Below are positions 10,539-18,370 of a stretch of DNA of 64,000 nt, piece by piece; position 1 is the first letter of the stretch, and each line of letters starts with the position of its first letter. This DNA is from Photorhabdus thracensis (GTDB lineage: Bacteria; Pseudomonadota; Gammaproteobacteria; Enterobacterales; Enterobacteriaceae). The notes under the pieces are model-generated. The model was given only the letters and a program-made list of their open reading frames with translations. It searched no databases and was not told the origin of the DNA. A program made the translations under genes and the position numbers. The DNA lies in the NCBI RefSeq assembly GCF_001010285.1, contig NZ_CP011104.1, positions 124,001-188,000 of the forward strand, read 5' to 3'.

Positions 10539-11186
10539 ATGTTACATAACAACACCGCAGTACCACCGCTATTAGAAGTCAGTGGCATCAGTAAGCAATT
10601 TTCCGGCGTAATGGTACTGAAACATATTGATTTTACTCTGCTTCCAGGGCAGATACATGCTCTGTTAGGGGGTAATGGCGCAGGCAAATCAACACTGATG
10701 AAGATCATTGCCGGTATAGAACAACCGGATAAAGGATCCATCAAGATTGACGGCAATAATGTTAGCCATCTCAATCCCACCAAAGCACATCAATTTGGTA
10801 TTTATCTGATACCACAGGAACCATTGCTGTTTCCTAATTTGTCTGTACAGGAAAATATACTGTTCCGTTTGCCCAAGCATCAGGCAGATAAGACCAGAAT
10901 GAAACATTTGCTGGAATTACTTGGCTGTCAATTAGATCTCAATGCCAGTGCGGGCAGTCTCAATGTTGTCGATCAAGGAAAAATATCCATTCATGTCGCC
11001 AACAAATTACTCCAAAAAGGTGATTTGAATGTCGGCGATAAGTTAGATATCCCCGATATTCGCACTGTCGAAGTGGCACCAAACAGCATTCAGGGCTACA
11101 GCTATGAAGCCAAAGGAAACGGCATTGTTGTTTTGCCTGAACGGGTGATTTTCACCAAAGACAATATCAATCAGTACGATTTCTAA
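10539..11186 (+). pseudogene. lsrA'-'lsrB: lsrA'-'lsrB chimera: in-frame deletion remnant of the AI-2 ABC transporter
   Basis: A 215-residue open frame. Residues 1 to about 145 are the N-terminus of LsrA, the AI-2 ATPase, including Walker [10 protein letters not shown] and the PQEPLLFP Q-loop. Residues from about 146 to 215 are the C-terminus of the periplasmic binding protein LsrB ([40 protein letters not shown]). The ABC signature, Walker B, the second ATPase half, both permeases LsrC and LsrD, and the LsrB ligand lobe with signal peptide are missing, roughly 4 kb compared with the usual operon. The join lies within 10962-10976, encoding NVVDQ. LsrA (SLNVVD-like) and LsrB (VVQQGK-like) are similar there, which suggests microhomology. 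It cannot work as a transporter. It sits in the lsrA position, upstream of intact lsrF. Confidence 0.9.
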
Positions 11187-11254
11187 TTCTACTGTCCGGC
11201 AATCTCCGCCATTAAGGGTTGCTGGCCCAGTGTAAGCTAGTTAGGAGAGGAAAA

Positions 11255-12130
11255 ATGGCAGATTTAGACGATATTAAAGATGGTAAAGATTTTGGTCTTG
11301 ATGTCCCGCAGAAGAACGGTTTATTTGAACTGAAGGGCTGTGGCGCACTTGATTGGGGAATGCAATCACGACTATCACGTATTTTCAATCCCAAAACCAA
11401 TCGAACTGTTATGCTGGCTTTCGACCACGGTTACTTTCAGGGGCCAACAACCGGCCTTGAACGCATTGATATCAATATTGCGCCGTTGTTTCCGCATACT
11501 GATGTATTGATGTGTACCCGCGGTATTCTTCGCAGTCAGGTTCCGCCCGCAACCAATAAACCGGTGGTGTTACGTGCTTCCGGCGCCAACTCGATTCTGA
11601 CGGAATTGTCTAATGAGACGGTTGCTGTCGCTATGGAAGACGCTTTACGCCTGAATGTCTGTGCGGTAGCCGCTCAGGTGTATATCGGCTCTGAACATGA
11701 GCATCAATCGATCAAGAATATTATCAAGTTAGTCGATCAGGGAATGCGTTACGGGATGCCAACTATGGCAGTCACTGGCGTTGGTAAAGATATGGTTCGG
11801 GATCAGCGTTATTTCTCTCTGTCGACCCGCATTGCTGCCGAAATGGGCGCGCAAATTATCAAAACTTACTACGTCGATACTGGCTTTGAGCGTATTGCCA
11901 GTGGATGCCCGGTTCCTATTGTGATTGCTGGCGGTAAAAAGCTGCCAGAAAAAGAGGCGCTGGAGATGTGTTATCAGGCAATTGATCAAGGTGCTGCTGG
12001 TGTCGATATGGGACGCAATATTTTCCAATCCGAAGCACCGGTTGCTATGTTGAAAGCCGTTCACGCGGTCGTACACCAGAATGAAAATGCCAACAAAGCT
12101 TATGAATTATTTTTAAGTGAAAAAGGGTAA
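11255..12130 (+). CDS. lsrF: LsrF, phospho-AI-2 processing thiolase
   Basis: 291 residues, normal length. The start at ATG 11255 is chosen because [13 protein letters not shown] matches the family N-terminus and AGGAGAGG lies just upstream; an upstream ATG at 11219 is not needed. It is an aldolase-fold enzyme with [14 protein letters not shown] near residue 55 and the catalytic-lysine stretch IIKTYYV. In the pathway LsrF transfers an acetyl group from P-HPD, the product of LsrG, to CoA, completing AI-2-phosphate breakdown. It follows the transporter chimera by 68 bp and precedes lsrG by 11 bp, so the catabolic end of the operon is preserved. Confidence 0.95.
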   Translation: MADLDDIKDGKDFGLDVPQKNGLFELKGCGALDWGMQSRLSRIFNPKTNRTVMLAFDHGYFQGPTTGLERIDINIAPLFPHTDVLMCTRGILRSQVPPATNKPVVLRASGANSILTELSNETVAVAMEDALRLNVCAVAAQVYIGSEHEHQSIKNIIKLVDQGMRYGMPTMAVTGVGKDMVRDQRYFSLSTRIAAEMGAQIIKTYYVDTGFERIASGCPVPIVIAGGKKLPEKEALEMCYQAIDQGAAGVDMGRNIFQSEAPVAMLKAVHAVVHQNENANKAYELFLSEKG

Positions 12131-12141
12131 GGAGAATTAAG

Positions 12142-12441
12142 ATGCACGTAACTCTGGTTGAAATTAATGTTAAACAGGACAAATTAGATAAGTTTCTTGA
12201 CGTATTCCGCTTCAATCATCTGGGTTCAATTCAGGAAGAAGGTAACCTGCGCTTTGATGTATTACGGGATGAAAATATTCCTACCCGTTTTTATATTTAT
12301 GAAGCGTATGTCGATGAGAAAGCTGCCGATGCACATAAAAAAACACCTCATTATCTGAAATGTGTTGAAGAACTTGAATCCCTGATATCTGAGCCAAGGA
12401 AGAAAACCTCTTTTATTGGTGTGATGCCAGAAATAAAATAA
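12142..12441 (+). CDS. lsrG: LsrG, phospho-AI-2 isomerase
   Basis: 99 residues, an ABM (antibiotic biosynthesis monooxygenase-like) fold protein: [12 protein letters not shown] start, then [13 protein letters not shown] and [17 protein letters not shown]. LsrG isomerises phospho-AI-2 to the P-HPD form that LsrF cleaves. It is the last gene of the operon, 11 bp after lsrF with AAGGAG upstream. A decayed partial second copy lies 1.6 kb downstream (13816-14058). Confidence 0.94.
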   Translation: MHVTLVEINVKQDKLDKFLDVFRFNHLGSIQEEGNLRFDVLRDENIPTRFYIYEAYVDEKAADAHKKTPHYLKCVEELESLISEPRKKTSFIGVMPEIK

Positions 12442-12493
12442 ATAACATCAATATAACGATAAGAGATAATGCTGTTTATAATTTGCTGAAAAA

Positions 12494-12518
12494 CCCGGGA
12501 TGGGATGTCCCACCCGGG
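12494..12518. terminator. GC-rich hairpin after lsrG
   Basis: CCCGGG at 12494-12499 pairs with CCCGGG at 12513-12518, and TGGG pairs with CCCA inside, around an ATGT loop with one bulged A. A T-rich run follows about 15 bp later rather than directly, so it is a probable but imperfect terminator of the lsr operon. Confidence 0.5.
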
Positions 12519-12731
12519 GATTCTGTTCCTGCGTTTTTCTTGCCGATCAGTAATATCAATGAGCAATAACTCCTAACAGGATATTCAAGTACCAAAGCCA
12601 ACATTGCTGAATGTCATATTAGCAATACCGATATCGCTAATAAATCATTGCCTATAAATCAATTCAAATGGTTGACTTTTACTCAAACTACGCTATTTTT
12701 GAGAAATGAAAAGAGTCTTGATCAACATTCT

Positions 12732-12755
12732 CCGCTTTAGAAGATTCTAAAGCGG
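12732..12755. repeat. Perfect inverted repeat, 10-bp arms
   Basis: CCGCTTTAGA at 12732-12741 and TCTAAAGCGG at 12746-12755 with a 4-base loop. No T-tract follows on either strand, so it is not an obvious terminator. It lies upstream of the hcp remnant in otherwise gene-free DNA (12442-12904). Confidence 0.7.
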
Positions 12756-12904
12756 AATACTTCAAAATGCTTTCCAAACAGGCAGACATACCCATGTCTA
12801 ACCTTTTGATAGCATGATAGAAGTTAGAAAAAGAAATGAAACTGAAAACCAAACTACTTTCTTACATATGCAACTTATACAGATGACACAGGAGTAAATA
12901 TATT

Positions 12905-13172
12905 GTGGCTGACTTAATTTATTTAACAATAAAAGGGAAGGATCAGGGATTAATTTCCGCTGGTTGCTCGTCACTTGACTCAATTGGTAATAAATACCAG
13001 GTGAGTCATCAGGGCTAAAATATTGGAATACAGTGTCCTCCATCCTAACTCTTTAGAACATAATGACCAGCAACCTCAAGAAACATTGTCATTAATATAT
13101 AAAAGCATAACATGGAGCCATGTTATCGCAGGGACGAGTGGTTATAGTATATGGGAAGATACGGTATATTAA
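12905..13172 (+). pseudogene. Orphan hcp-family (T6SS tube protein) pseudogene
   Basis: From GTG 12905, with GGAG about 10 bp upstream, the frame reads VADLIYLTIKGKDQGLISAG and continues CSSLDSIGNKYQVSHQG, the N-terminus of the enterobacterial Hcp family, and then meets a stop. In another frame the homology resumes as KILEYSVLHPNSLEHNDQQP, then ETLSLIYKSITW and HVIAGTSGYSIWEDTVY, which is the C-terminal part of the same family, ending at 13172. The middle of the protein (roughly 80-90 residues) is missing and there is at least one frameshift. It is followed by a terminator. Hcp forms the secreted T6SS tube. This copy is dead and no other T6SS structural gene is nearby. Confidence 0.75.
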
Positions 13173-13179
13173 TACCTAA

Positions 13180-13215
13180 TAAAATCCCCACTTATTTAGG
13201 AGTTGGGGTTTTACA
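13180..13215 (+). terminator. Rho-independent terminator after hcp pseudogene
   Basis: AAAATCCCCA is mirrored by TGGGGTTTT around an AT-rich loop, with the T-run on the plus strand just after the hcp remnant. Its survival supports reading 12905-13172 as a former single-gene unit. Confidence 0.7.
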
Positions 13216-13256
13216 ACTTTAAAACAGGCTGCGCTTTGTAAACCATTAAGTAAGTC

Positions 13257-13508
13257 TCAATTCTTTTTATTTTCTTTATTTTCTTTATTTTCTTTATTTT
13301 CTTTATTTTCTTTATTTTCTTTATTTTCTTTATTTTCTTTATCACGATAAGATTTACTCACAGGCATCAAGCAGGAATATATAATTAGAAAGAACAAACC
13401 ACCAAACCGAATTGAACTATAATCGTAAATACTAAAATAATGAGTAAATATATATATTAGAACCCCACCATTTGCTAAAATATTATATTGAATAATAGAA
13501 AAAAACAC
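13257..13508 (-). CDS. Small membrane-like protein with a (Lys-Glu-Asn)8 tail
   Basis: An 83-residue open frame of unknown family. Residues 1-55 are hydrophobic and aromatic, suggesting one or two membrane spans (about 15-30 and 36-50). A short basic linker (VSKSYRDK) follows, then eight perfect KEN triplets and KKN at the C-terminus. The tail is encoded by a 9-bp tandem repeat. There is no clear Shine-Dalgarno before ATG 13508, and no homologue is recognised. It lies in a decay zone, so it may be a residual frame rather than a working gene. Confidence 0.35.
   Translation of the reverse strand: MFFSIIQYNILANGGVLIYIFTHYFSIYDYSSIRFGGLFFLIIYSCLMPVSKSYRDKENKENKENKENKENKENKENKENKKN
13263..13342. 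repeat. 9-bp tandem repeat (TTTATTTTC)n
   Basis: About eight near-perfect copies of TTTATTTTC in a row; on the minus strand they read as GAAAATAAA units coding Glu-Asn-Lys. Because the unit is a multiple of three, copy-number change alters protein length without shifting frame. Confidence 0.9.
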
Positions 13509-13815
13509 TGCTTGAATATAAACCTTTACTGAACCCTTGGGTACTGATTATAGATTCCAATGGATAACCGTTATATAAAAAGGTCTTCATCTACTGTTGA
13601 ATCAAACACCTATGATTTTCTCCCCCACGATCAAATAGCAATACCTATGAAAATACGCCGGTATCGAGGAAAAACACCCCCATCATAACTTATACATACC
13701 CCCCTCAATACTCTATAGTAACTCTGTTGCTTTTATCAGATTAAACCATAACCAAGATTATTAAACCACAATAAATAGGCTTTCCTGCTTCCAAGTTTTA
13801 TTTATAGGGCTCTTC

Positions 13816-14058
13816 TATTAAATCACCTTGGCTCAATTCAAGGAAAAGGTAATCTGCATTTTAATGTATTATGGGATGAAAATATTCTTATCCGATTTTA
13901 TATTTATGAAGTGTATGTTGATGAGACAGCTGCCAATGCACATAAAAAACACCTTATTATCTGAAATGTTTTTAATAATTTGAATCCCTGACATTTGAAC
14001 CAAGAAAAAAATCTCTTTTATTGGTATGATATCAGAAGTTAAATAAGTAACAGCAATA
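13816..14058 (+). pseudogene. lsrG': Degenerate partial second copy of lsrG
   Basis: Nucleotide similarity to lsrG starts at its codon 24 and continues about 15-20 bp past its stop. It includes the stretch coding [20 protein letters not shown] then EVYVDE, and the stop-region sequence. One A is lost from the homopolymer after GCACAT (seven in lsrG, six here), which causes a frameshift and early stop. There is no start codon or upstream region. It is therefore a dead fragment left by a duplication about 1.6 kb from the intact gene. Confidence 0.85.
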
Positions 14059-14376
14059 TGCATCTTTGAAATAATTCAGAGAATTTCCTCTATCTCCAGA
14101 TTATTTTATACTCCAACAAGATATTGAACTTGTCATTGAGACACTGGGTTCTGATCTCTCCGTCTTCCGACGCGAACTCGATCCTTTATGGATTGATAAG
14201 GATTTTAGTTCCAATTCATATTGTTCTAACTTATTTCAACCGAAATTATCACTGTCTTTAACCATGATATTCCTACCTCAAAAATACAAGTGGCAATCCT
14301 ACTGAATAAAAAATAACATAACTTGATTACGGGATATTTATCTCATCACAAAGATGATCTAGTGGGAGAAATAACA
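14059..14376. other. Gap before monooxygenase, with an open stretch lacking a start
   Basis: From about 14110 to 14305 the plus strand is open in one frame and reads as protein-like sequence (for example LQQDIELVIETLGSDLSVFRRE), ending at a stop. It has no start codon and no recognised family, so it is probably another gene fragment. The region also holds the presumed promoter of the monooxygenase. Confidence 0.3.
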
Positions 14377-15825
14377 ATGAATAACCATTATGATGTTTTG
14401 ATTATTGGCGCGGGTATTGCTGGCATTGGCGTAGCATGTCATTTAACAAAGAAATGTCCTGATAAGAAATTTATTATCTTAGAGCGTCGCCATACGATAG
14501 GCGGTACCTGGGATTTATTTCGCTATCCGGGCATTCGCTCAGATTCAGATATGATGAGCTATGGCTATAAATTCCGCCCTTGGACAGACACCAGTATTTT
14601 TGCAGATGGGCCTTCAATTAAAAGTTATATCCATGCCACAGCAAAAGAGTATGAAGTTGATAAGAAAATACAATTTGGGCTAAAAATCACTCAGACTGAC
14701 TGGTCAAATGCAACTCGCCAGTGGACCGTCACCGCAATTGATGAAATCAGTGGAGAAACCCGGCAATTTACCTGTCATTTTCTCGTCGCTGCAACAGGTT
14801 ATTACAACTATGATGAACCTTATGTACCTAAATTCCCCGGCATTGAAGATTTCAAAGGCCCAGTAGTTCACCCTCAACACTGGCCTGAAGGATTGGATTA
14901 CAAAGGAAAGCGGGTTGTTGTGATTGGCAGCGGCGCAACAGCTGTCACTTTACTTCCCGCTATGGCAAATGATACTGAACATATCACGATGTTACAGCGC
15001 TCCCCGAGTTATGTTTTTTCAATACCAGGAAGAGATAAGATAGCAGAGTACTGCAAAGGCATTATTCCACAGCGCTGGATTTACACATTGAGTAGAAATC
15101 GTAATCTCTTTCTGTACCGTTTACTTTATAAAACGAGTCGACATTTACCTAACTTATTGAAATCGTTTTTGCTGGCGTCTGCTCGCAAACGTGTCGGCCC
15201 AGATTTTGACATGAAACACTTTACTCCAAAGTATATGCCATGGGATGAACGGCTGTGTTTTATTCCCAGCAGTAACCTATTTAAGGTACTGAAAGAAGGT
15301 AAAGCGTCTATCGTTACTGACCATATTGAACGTATAACTGAAAACGGTATCTTGTTACAATCCGGCAAAGAATTACCCGCGGATATTATTGTTACAGCGA
15401 CTGGGCTGAAATTACATTTTATTGGCGGGGTTGAACTCTCTATCAATGGGCAAAAGCAGCAAGGCCATGATCGAATGCTCTATAAGGGGACATTGATACA
15501 GAATATCCCTAATTTTGCCTGTCTGTTTGGTTATATCAATAACGCTTGGACGTTGAAAGTTGATCTATCTGCGGAATATATCTGCCGTTTGTTGAACGAG
15601 ATGGAGCGTCGCGGTGCGACGGTTGTGACACCATATGCTCAACCGGGTGAAATGCGGGAAGACGAAAATATTTTTGGTGCTTTGAAATCGGGTTATGTAA
15701 AACGTGCAGCGGATTCTCTTCCTCGTCAGGGATGCAGCTCAACCTGGCAGGTTCCACATGATTACAAAAAAGATAAACAGGTTTTGGAACAGCCTATTGA
15801 TGATGCCGCGTTGAAATGGACATAA
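14377..15825 (+). CDS. Flavin-containing monooxygenase, Baeyer-Villiger type
   Basis: 482 residues from ATG 14377, which has GGGAGA seven bases upstream; an in-frame ATG at 14323 lacks one. FAD-binding GAGIAG is at residues 11-16. The Baeyer-Villiger fingerprint FxGxxxHxxxW ([11 protein letters not shown]) is near residue 158, then a second dinucleotide fold GSGATA near 185 for NADPH. Class B flavoprotein monooxygenases use NADPH and O2 to insert oxygen into ketones or oxidise heteroatoms. The substrate is unknown. It stands alone, between the lsr decay zone and the broken rpn gene, so it is accessory DNA rather than part of a visible pathway. Confidence 0.88.
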   Translation: MNNHYDVLIIGAGIAGIGVACHLTKKCPDKKFIILERRHTIGGTWDLFRYPGIRSDSDMMSYGYKFRPWTDTSIFADGPSIKSYIHATAKEYEVDKKIQFGLKITQTDWSNATRQWTVTAIDEISGETRQFTCHFLVAATGYYNYDEPYVPKFPGIEDFKGPVVHPQHWPEGLDYKGKRVVVIGSGATAVTLLPAMANDTEHITMLQRSPSYVFSIPGRDKIAEYCKGIIPQRWIYTLSRNRNLFLYRLLYKTSRHLPNLLKSFLLASARKRVGPDFDMKHFTPKYMPWDERLCFIPSSNLFKVLKEGKASIVTDHIERITENGILLQSGKELPADIIVTATGLKLHFIGGVELSINGQKQQGHDRMLYKGTLIQNIPNFACLFGYINNAWTLKVDLSAEYICRLLNEMERRGATVVTPYAQPGEMREDENIFGALKSGYVKRAADSLPRQGCSSTWQVPHDYKKDKQVLEQPIDDAALKWT

Positions 15826-16314
15826 CTGCATTAAATGTTGGATGAAGAAGATATCCAAAGGTACCGGAATAGATTTCCTTCGCCAGGGCCGGAGCATCGA
15901 AGCAGTCGAGCCAATTGATACTCCAGGGATACGGCTGTATTTTTCCGTGATAGAACAACACCGGAATGACCAGTGGCAATTTTTCATGTCCCTGCTCCAG
16001 ATGCCGTTGCATGGCTGAAATACTGTAACGCATAAGTCGAAATGCTATCATTTTGTCCGGGGAACTCTGGTGCTCGATCACGCAATACACATAACCGTCA
16101 CCCCGCGCCGTTTTCAATGAATACAAAATGTCGGAATAATGCGCACGCAGATTGTCTTCAATAAACGACCCTGATTCCAACCGCAGTGTATCCAGATCAC
16201 AAACTGCCCGTAATGTCGCAGGCAAATGAATCTCCAAAAAGTCTCTGGCCGTATCAATATGACTTAAAAACTGGTCGGGTAGCAGGGCCATATCACTATG
16301 GCCCCGCCCCCAAA

Positions 16315-16348
16315 GAACGCAGCGTGCGACTTTCACCGCACTGCGCTC
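16315..16348 (-). ncRNA. Group II intron domain V, with domain VI downstream
   Basis: A 34-nt stem starting GAGCGCAG and ending CTGCGTTC with the GGTGAAAGTCGC-type internal sequence, the conserved catalytic hairpin of bacterial group II introns. The following bases to 16274 form a second hairpin (GGGCCATA paired with TATGGCCC) that would be domain VI with the branch site. Confidence 0.85.
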
Positions 16349-16355
16349 AGACTTT

Positions 16356-16601
16356 TCAAAGCCCCCTAGAGGGAGCCGGCTTCACAATTTTCAATCGGTC
16401 CGAACAGGCGTTTTCATGACAACTGGTATGCAACATCATCAGGTTGTCGAGCGTATTACTTCCACCTTTAGTTAAATCAACAAGATGATGGAGATGCCAT
16501 CGTGATTCTTGCGTGATTAATTGCTGACATACGGGACACAAACCTTGTTGGCTGCGCCAGATGCTCTGCAATTTTTTACGGCCAGACAGAGTATTCAGCA
16601 T
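16356..16601 (-). pseudogene. HNH endonuclease domain, C-terminal piece of the outer intron protein
   Basis: An open frame of 81 codons starting at an internal Met: SGRKKLQSIWRSQQGLCPVC, then a zinc-binding CxxC, WHLHHLV with GGSNTLDNL, and LHTSCHE. This is the HNH module at the C-terminus of many group II intron-encoded proteins, used for target cleavage. The frame ends just before domain V, as expected for the end of an intron ORF. The RT and maturase portions that should precede it are deleted. Confidence 0.82.
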
Positions 16602-16623
16602 CTTATTGCCTGCCCTTTGTTGG

Positions 16624-16920
16624 AAGCTTGTAGAGATTGTCTGTCACATTCTCATCAAACCCGGTCAGTGTTTGTCCGTCAATGCCTGCTGCTCCGCGGT
16701 TGGCTTTCACTCGCTTATACGCTTCCCATACCTGCCGCTTACTGACAGGAAATGGCTTTGCCGATTTTGCAGCAGTCCTCCCACCCGCTTCGTCGCCGAT
16801 GGTTGCTGCCCCGCTATCAGCGCAATGGGGCAAACCCTTTGCGCTGGACCCATTACGGTCCTTCATCGCTACTACGGCTTGCTCCACCCCTGTACTCCGC
16901 ATTGGTACTCTGGCGCTCAT
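16624..16920 (-). pseudogene. Reverse transcriptase N-terminus of the inner intron
   Basis: MSARVPMRSTGVEQAVVAMK start, then KPFPVSKRQVWEAYKRVKANRGAAGIDGQTL, here broken for length as KPFPVSKRQVWEAYK and RVKANRGAAGIDG. This is the N-terminal region and RT motif 0 of a group II intron protein different from the one at 17179-17490. It stops being RT-like at about 16624, where it is fused to the HNH-side sequence. Confidence 0.8.
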
Positions 16921-17178
16921 GGGGCCTCCACTTGCGCTTCTCCCTTTGCATCGGAGTGACAGGTTCCCACGTTCCCCACAAGAGCCTGGATCGACTTCAC
17001 GCCGCTTTTATGCCGGATGCCGCGCAGGCAGTAAACAGGTTGCCTCCTGCACTTATCCCACAGAAACGACTCCACTGTGGTTTTGACATCATCTATACGC
17101 TTTCGACACATCATCAACGGTTCACTTTCGTTCGTCTCTTCGATCCCTACCTGATCGGGTCACGCCCGACCTTTTCCC

Positions 17179-17490
17179 ATCTCGCATACAAGGGATACTT
17201 AAAGGTCTTTTCTTGCCATGACTTTTAGGGATGTATATCCGCCGTAGTGGCTTTGGACGGTAGCCACGAGACTTGAGTGTCGTGATCGCCTGGTATTTTG
17301 ACTTTGGCGTTGTCCAAGTCACTCGATCAACACCCGCCGTTCTCTTTCCCCGATTTTCGGTCACTCGTTTGACGGCAAGCGCTTTGCCGCTAAACAGCCT
17401 GGCATCCCTGCCGGATGATGCTTCCAGCAGTTGGGTTACCTCACGGTGAACCTTTCTCGTTAAGGGATTACATTGTTCCGAAGGCTTCAT
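17179..17490 (-). pseudogene. Reverse transcriptase N-terminus of the outer intron
   Basis: Residues 1-104 read as the start of a group II intron RT: KRVTENRGKRTAGVDRVTW, then LKSRGYRPKPLRRIYIPKS and RPLSIPCMRD. Family members continue RAMQALxLLALEP, but here the frame turns into unrelated sequence right after CMRD. The break is where the inner intron starts (GCGTGACCCGATCAGG near 17164). Confidence 0.82.
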
Positions 17491-17818
17491 ACCTTGCCGT
17501 TACCCGCAACGCATGCTTCGGTAGGCTACTGCTGAGGAAACAGCAGGTCTCTCTGCCCTAACTTGGGTGAGACAATCATGGGGACAGCTTTCGCGTCGCA
17601 CTTTAAAAACAGCGTCATGTGGCGTTGGTGTGTGTTTTCTCTTCATCGGTGAATGGTAGCATATTTTCTTTTCTATTGAAGGAATATTAAGCAAGAAACC
17701 GGGCTGACTGAGATGTCTTGAATTTTATTTGACAAAAACGTTGATCGTATCTCAGGTACTTTCATTTCCTTCTTAAGCGAAGTTCAGATTAATTACTCAA
17801 TTAAAACAGATAGCTAAA

Positions 17819-18364
17819 TCAGTCAGTTTTTTTATTAAAAATAACTTCATCGAAATCATTATTACGAGTCAACCACAGAGAAAGTGCTTTCAACGAATCG
17901 GGGGTGAATTCGTCGCAACGAGCGGTGATTTCTTCCGGTGTCAGCCAGCACACATCGTCAATTTCCGCTTCCTGTAAAGCAAATGGGCCATGACTGATAC
18001 AACTGAATAATGCACCATAGATACGGCAATTCTCTTCCTCATAATAAAAACTACCATGCTCGGCAAAAGGAACGCCTGCAATACCCAATTCTTCTTCCGC
18101 TTCGCGCCGGGCTGCATCCAACATATTTTCACCCGACAGCGCAACGCCACCTGCGGTCGCATCCAATTTTCCCGAATAAAAATCTTTAGTTTCTGTACGA
18201 CGCTGAACCAGAATTTTTCCCATACCATTATGAACTACGATATAAGTGGCACGGTGCCGTAAACACTGGGCGCGCATCTGCCGACGTGTAGCCTGAGCAA
18301 TGACTTCATTGTCTTCATTGACAATATCAATCCACTCAACACCCTCTGTATTCTCTTGTTCCAT
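17819..18364 (-). CDS. yfcD: Nudix hydrolase YfcD
   Basis: 181 residues from ATG 18364; a TTG two codons upstream is less likely. The Nudix box [24 protein letters not shown] is present in parts: GGVALSGE and REAEEELG fit GX5EX7REUXEEXGU (around residues 77-100). The N-terminal [18 protein letters not shown] is typical of the IPP-isomerase-like YfcD group. The physiological substrate is unknown. In E. coli yfcD sits near yfcG and yfcH; here they are separated by the lipase and effector insertion (18.8-23.5 kb). Confidence 0.92.
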   Translation of the reverse strand: MEQENTEGVEWIDIVNEDNEVIAQATRRQMRAQCLRHRATYIVVHNGMGKILVQRRTETKDFYSGKLDATAGGVALSGENMLDAARREAEEELGIAGVPFAEHGSFYYEEENCRIYGALFSCISHGPFALQEAEIDDVCWLTPEEITARCDEFTPDSLKALSLWLTRNNDFDEVIFNKKTD

Positions 18365-18370
18365 CTTCAA

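Larger units (their letters stand above)
16274..17601 (-). mobile_element. Group II intron (degenerate, composite) inserted in rpn
   Basis: The element is 1328 bp. On the minus strand it starts GTGCG at 17601 and ends CTACCCGAC at 16274, and removing it restores the rpn frame. It contains, in order, a 5' ribozyme part, the N-terminus of a group II reverse transcriptase, a foreign intron segment with another RT N-terminus, an HNH endonuclease domain, domain V and domain VI. Most of the RT (including the YADD active site) and the maturase domain are missing, so it cannot move on its own. Splicing with a helper protein cannot be judged from sequence. Confidence 0.88.
15794..17646 (-). pseudogene. 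rpn-family gene split by a group II intron and lacking its 3' end
   Basis: Exon 1 (17602-17646) encodes MKRKHTPTPHDAVFK. Exon 2 resumes at 16273 with [19 protein letters not shown] and runs to EIYSGTF near 15857. Joined, they reproduce the N-terminus of the Rpn (YhgA-like, PD-(D/E)XK) recombination-promoting nuclease family without gain or loss of a codon. The usual C-terminal part (proteins are near 300 residues) is absent. After 15857 the frame reads unrelated sequence to a stop at 15794, overlapping the end of the convergent monooxygenase gene. Even if the intron spliced, the product would be truncated at about 154 native residues. Confidence 0.88.

Noticed and set aside
12798..13043. An 81-codon minus-strand ORF
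   Set aside because: It is antisense to the hcp remnant, whose plus-strand translation gives recognisable Hcp sequence; the ORF has no ribosome site or family.
13263..13342. Possible CRISPR array
   Set aside because: The 9-bp units are contiguous with no spacers; it is a simple tandem repeat. No CRISPR array or cas gene was seen anywhere in the window.
15794..16336. A separate 180-residue gene starting [10 protein letters not shown]
   Set aside because: Its first 21 codons are intron domains V-VI read as protein; the true reading joins exon 2 to the 15-codon exon at 17602-17646.
16603..17228. Several plus-strand ORFs of 130-158 codons over the intron
   Set aside because: The minus strand carries recognisable RT, HNH and ribozyme domains with correct intron ends; the plus-strand frames are GC-rich shadows.
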